From Streptomyces sp. NBC_00286 (GTDB lineage Bacteria > Actinomycetota > Actinomycetes > Streptomycetales > Streptomycetaceae): a stretch of DNA of 64,000 nt. Shown piece after piece: positions 61,307 through 64,000 of this stretch. The stretch spans positions 3,844,001-3,908,000 of the forward strand of contig NZ_CP108054.1 in NCBI RefSeq assembly GCF_036173125.1, in the 5' to 3' direction. Numbering within the stretch: position 1 is the first letter of the stretch; each line of letters opens with the position of its first letter. The position numbers were made by a program, and so were the translations under genes. The notes beneath the pieces were generated by a model. The model was not told the origin of the DNA, did no database searches, and saw only the letters and a program-made list of their open reading frames with translations.

Positions 61307-64000
61307 TCACGACCCCAGGATCGAAGCCAGGAACTCCCCCGTCCACCCCAGCAACTCCCGCCCGACCAGCGGCTTTCCGCCCACTTTCGCGGTCTTCGGG
61401 CGCGGGACCAGGACCTGGTGGACGGCGGGCTTGATGACGACCCCCGGGTACAGGCGCTTGACCCGCAGTTCCTGGGACTCCCTCAACTCCACCGGTGCGA
61501 AGCGGATGTTGTTGCCCTGGAGGACGATCTCGGCGACGCCACAGGCCCGCGCGAGCATGCGGAGTCCGGCCACCAGGAGGAGGTTCTCCACCGGTTCGGG
61601 CAACTTGCCGTAGCGGTCGACGAGTTCCTCGCGTACGGACTTGATGTCTTCCTCGGAGTTGACCGACGCGATCGCCCGGTACGCCTGGAGGCGCAGTCGC
61701 TCGCCGGGCGCGTAGTCGTGCGGGACGTGTGCGTCGACCGGGAGCTCGATCTTGACCTCCAGGGGCGGCTCCTCCTCGACTCCGCCTTCCAGAGAGGCGC
61801 GGTAGTCGGCGACGGCCTCGCCCACCATCCGTACGTACAGGTCGAAGCCGACGCCCGCGATGTGACCGGACTGCTCACCGCCCAGCAGATTGCCGGCGCC
61901 GCGGATCTCCAGGTCCTTCATGGCGACGTACATGCCCGCGCCCATCTCCGTGTGCTGGGCGATGGTGGCGAGACGTTCGTGGGCGGTCTCGGTCAGCGGC
62001 TTCTCGGGCGGGTACAGGAAGTACGCGTAACCCCGCTCGCGGCCGCGCCCCACCCGGCCGCGCAGCTGGTGCAGCTGTGAGAGGCCGAAGTTGTCGCCGC
62101 GCTCCACGATCAGCGTGTTCGCGTTGGAGATGTCGATGCCGGATTCCACGATCGTGGTCGACACGAGGACGTCGAACTTCTTCTCCCAGAAGTCGACGAC
62201 GACCTGTTCCAGGGCCTGTTCCGACATCTGGCCGTGGGCCGTGGCGATGCGTGCCTCCGGGACGATCTGCCGGAGCCTCGCTGCCGCGCGGTCGATGGAT
62301 TCGACGCGGTTGTGGATGTAGAAGACCTGCCCCTCGCGCAGCAGTTCGCGTCGGATCGCGGCGCCGATCTGCTTCTCCTCGTACGGCCCGACGAAGGTCA
62401 GGACCGGATGCCGCTCCTCCGGAGGCGTCGTGATCGTGGACATCTCGCGGATGCCCGTGACCGCCATCTCCAGGGTCCTGGGAATGGGGGTGGCGGACAT
62501 CGTCAGCACATCCACGTTGGCCCGCAGCTTTTTCAGCTGCTCCTTGTGCTCGACTCCGAACCGCTGCTCCTCGTCGACGATCACGAGCCCCAGGTCCTTG
62601 AACTTGGTCTCGGCGGAGAACAGCCGGTGCGTGCCGATGACGATGTCCACCGAGCCGTCCCGCAGCCCCTCCAGGACCGCCTTCGCCTCCGTGTCCGACT
62701 GGAAGCGCGACAAGGCCCGTACGTTCACGGGGAACTGGGAGTAGCGCTCGCCGAAGGTCCCGAAGTGCTGCTGCACCAGCAAGGTGGTCGGCACAAGCAC
62801 GGCCACCTGCTTGCCGTCCTGTACGGCCTTGAAGGCGGCCCGTACCGCGATCTCCGTCTTGCCGTAACCGACGTCGCCGCAGATCAGGCGGTCCATGGGG
62901 ACCGTCTTCTCCATGTCCTCCTTGACCTCGGCGATGGTCGTCAGCTGGTCGGGCGTCTCCGCGTACGGGAAGGCGTCCTCCAGCTCGCGCTGCCACGGGG
63001 TGTCCGCGCCGAAGGCGTGCCCTGGGGCCGCCATCCGCGCGCTGTAGAGCCTGATCAGGTCGGCGGCGATCTCCTTGACGGCCTTCTTCGCGCGCGCCTT
63101 GGTCTTCGTCCAGTCCGCGCCGCCCAGGCGGTGCAGCGTGGGGGCCTCGCCGCCCACGTACTTGGTGATCTGCTCCAGCTGGTCGGTCGGGATGTAGAGC
63201 CGGTCGCCGGGCTGGCCTCGCTTGGCCGGGGCGTACTCGACGACCAGGTACTCACGCGTGGCGCCCTGGACGGTGCGCTGCACCATCTCGATGTAGCGGC
63301 CGACGCCGTGCTGCTCGTGGACGATGTAGTCGCCCGCCTCCAGGGTGAGCGGGTCGATGGTCTTGCGGCGCCGGGCGGGCATACGCACGCCGTCCTTGCC
63401 CGCCGTCCTCTGACCGGTGAGGTCGGTCTCGGTGAGGACGGCGAGCTTCAGGGCCGTATCGACGAAGCCGTACTCGATCGAACCGCACGCCACCTGGACC
63501 ACGGACGGCGTCAGCTTGCCGAGGTCGGCCTCCAGGCGGGCCGCGATGCCCTCGCCGCCGAGGACCTCGACCGTACGGGCGGCCGGGCCGTGCCCCTCGG
63601 TGAGGAACACCGCGCGCCAGCCGTCCGCGAGCCACCCCTTGGTGTCGGCGAGCGCCCTGGCGGTGTCGCCGCGGTACGCCTCCGGGGCGTGCATGCCGAG
63701 CTTCAGCGAGTCCGCGTTGCCTTCTTCGTCAGCGGCGAAGGGCGACACCGACCACCACATCATGTCCAGCTCACGGGCCCGGTCCCGGACATCCGCGATG
63801 GACCACAAGGAGGCGGCGCCGACGTCGATGGGCGCCTCTCCGCCACCCGCGGTGGCCGCCCACGACGCCTGCAGGAACTCCTGCGAGGTCGCCACCAGAT
63901 CCGAGGCCCGCGTCCGCACCCGCTCCGGATCGCATACGACGGCCATGGAGCCCTGGGGCAGCACGTCGAGGAGCAACTCCATGTCGTCGACGAGTACGGG
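61307..64000 (-). CDS. mfd: Transcription-repair coupling factor Mfd, N-terminus off the window
   Basis: Partial gene; the frame runs off the right edge and about 280-290 residues of the usual 1,170 or so are missing. It shows the end of the UvrB-like domain, the RNA-polymerase interaction domain (GDRLYIPTDQLEQITKYVGG), the helicase with Walker A ICGDVGYGKTEIAVRAAF, Walker B VIVDEEQRFGVEHKEQL and motif VI QLRGRVGRGRERGYAYFL, and the C-terminal TRCF domain. Mfd removes RNA polymerase stalled at damage and recruits UvrA. An internal ATG at 63,982 is not the start. Confidence 0.96.
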   Translation of the reverse strand, partial: PVLVDDMELLLDVLPQGSMAVVCDPERVRTRASDLVATSQEFLQASWAATAGGGEAPIDVGAASLWSIADVRDRARELDMMWWSVSPFAADEEGNADSLKLGMHAPEAYRGDTARALADTKGWLADGWRAVFLTEGHGPAARTVEVLGGEGIAARLEADLGKLTPSVVQVACGSIEYGFVDTALKLAVLTETDLTGQRTAGKDGVRMPARRRKTIDPLTLEAGDYIVHEQHGVGRYIEMVQRTVQGATREYLVVEYAPAKRGQPGDRLYIPTDQLEQITKYVGGEAPTLHRLGGADWTKTKARAKKAVKEIAADLIRLYSARMAAPGHAFGADTPWQRELEDAFPYAETPDQLTTIAEVKEDMEKTVPMDRLICGDVGYGKTEIAVRAAFKAVQDGKQVAVLVPTTLLVQQHFGTFGERYSQFPVNVRALSRFQSDTEAKAVLEGLRDGSVDIVIGTHRLFSAETKFKDLGLVIVDEEQRFGVEHKEQLKKLRANVDVLTMSATPIPRTLEMAVTGIREMSTITTPPEERHPVLTFVGPYEEKQIGAAIRRELLREGQVFYIHNRVESIDRAAARLRQIVPEARIATAHGQMSEQALEQVVVDFWEKKFDVLVSTTIVESGIDISNANTLIVERGDNFGLSQLHQLRGRVGRGRERGYAYFLYPPEKPLTETAHERLATIAQHTEMGAGMYVAMKDLEIRGAGNLLGGEQSGHIAGVGFDLYVRMVGEAVADYRASLEGGVEEEPPLEVKIELPVDAHVPHDYAPGERLRLQAYRAIASVNSEEDIKSVREELVDRYGKLPEPVENLLLVAGLRMLARACGVAEIVLQGNNIRFAPVELRESQELRVKRLYPGVVIKPAVHQVLVPRPKTAKVGGKPLVGRELLGWTGEFLASILGS

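Overview
The window is high-GC chromosomal DNA from a Streptomyces. Codon use is strongly G/C-biased, GTG and TTG starts are common, genes often overlap by four bases (ATGA or GTGA), and long antisense open frames shadow most genes. The contents fit the genus: a bldA-type tRNA-Leu(UAA), two Rpf lytic enzymes next to enolase, a SigB/F-type sigma factor with STAS and HATPase partners, and Bax-inhibitor, Ndh, DivIC, DUF501, Ppx and Mfd genes. It is mostly core chromosome. I see no prophage, insertion sequence, CRISPR array or biosynthetic gene cluster.

Layout. 0-8 kb: a GtrA membrane protein, an OmpR-type two-component pair, an intergenic repeat block, then a minus-strand operon of four envelope proteins (LPQTG protein, DUF916 protein, membrane-anchored Ig-like protein, two-domain LADTG protein). 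8-12 kb: anti-sigma kinase, STAS antagonist and divergent sigma factor, then a protein joining ECF-sigma-like, zinc-finger, membrane and ricin-lectin parts. 12-18 kb: histidine-utilisation operon hutU, M20 amidohydrolase, hutF, hutI, with a divergent diaminopimelate-decarboxylase-like gene. 19.7-23.6 kb: three roadblock/LC7 proteins with a DUF4388-like protein, then an APC permease. The middle roadblock gene has the only in-frame TTA codon I found in the window. 24-31 kb: a quaternary-amine ABC importer, a HAL/PAL-fold protein without the usual Ala-Ser-Gly triad and with a repeat-encoded insert, and an RpiR regulator.

31-44 kb: cystathionine beta-synthase, SGNH esterase, thiolase behind a perfect palindrome, small proteins, a Bax-inhibitor-like protein, PobA, bldA, and a LolD/FtsX-type ABC exporter. 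44-64 kb: cyclopropane fatty acid synthase, type II NADH dehydrogenase with a Rex-like operator upstream, Ppx/GppA, DUF501, DivIC, enolase, two Rpf proteins (one behind a ydaO/c-di-AMP riboswitch), cytochrome P450, MazG, SurA-like lipoprotein, an STPK/TPR kinase operon, a secreted HNH-type protein, and the 3' part of mfd running off the right edge.

Regulation that can be read from the DNA: a c-di-AMP riboswitch on cell-wall remodelling, a Rex site on respiration, bldA with a TTA-bearing target, a partner-switching sigma module, and palindromes before the thiolase and pobA genes. Three families of dispersed palindromic or GC-rich repeats fill the larger intergenic gaps, and one copy lies in frame inside the DUF916 gene.
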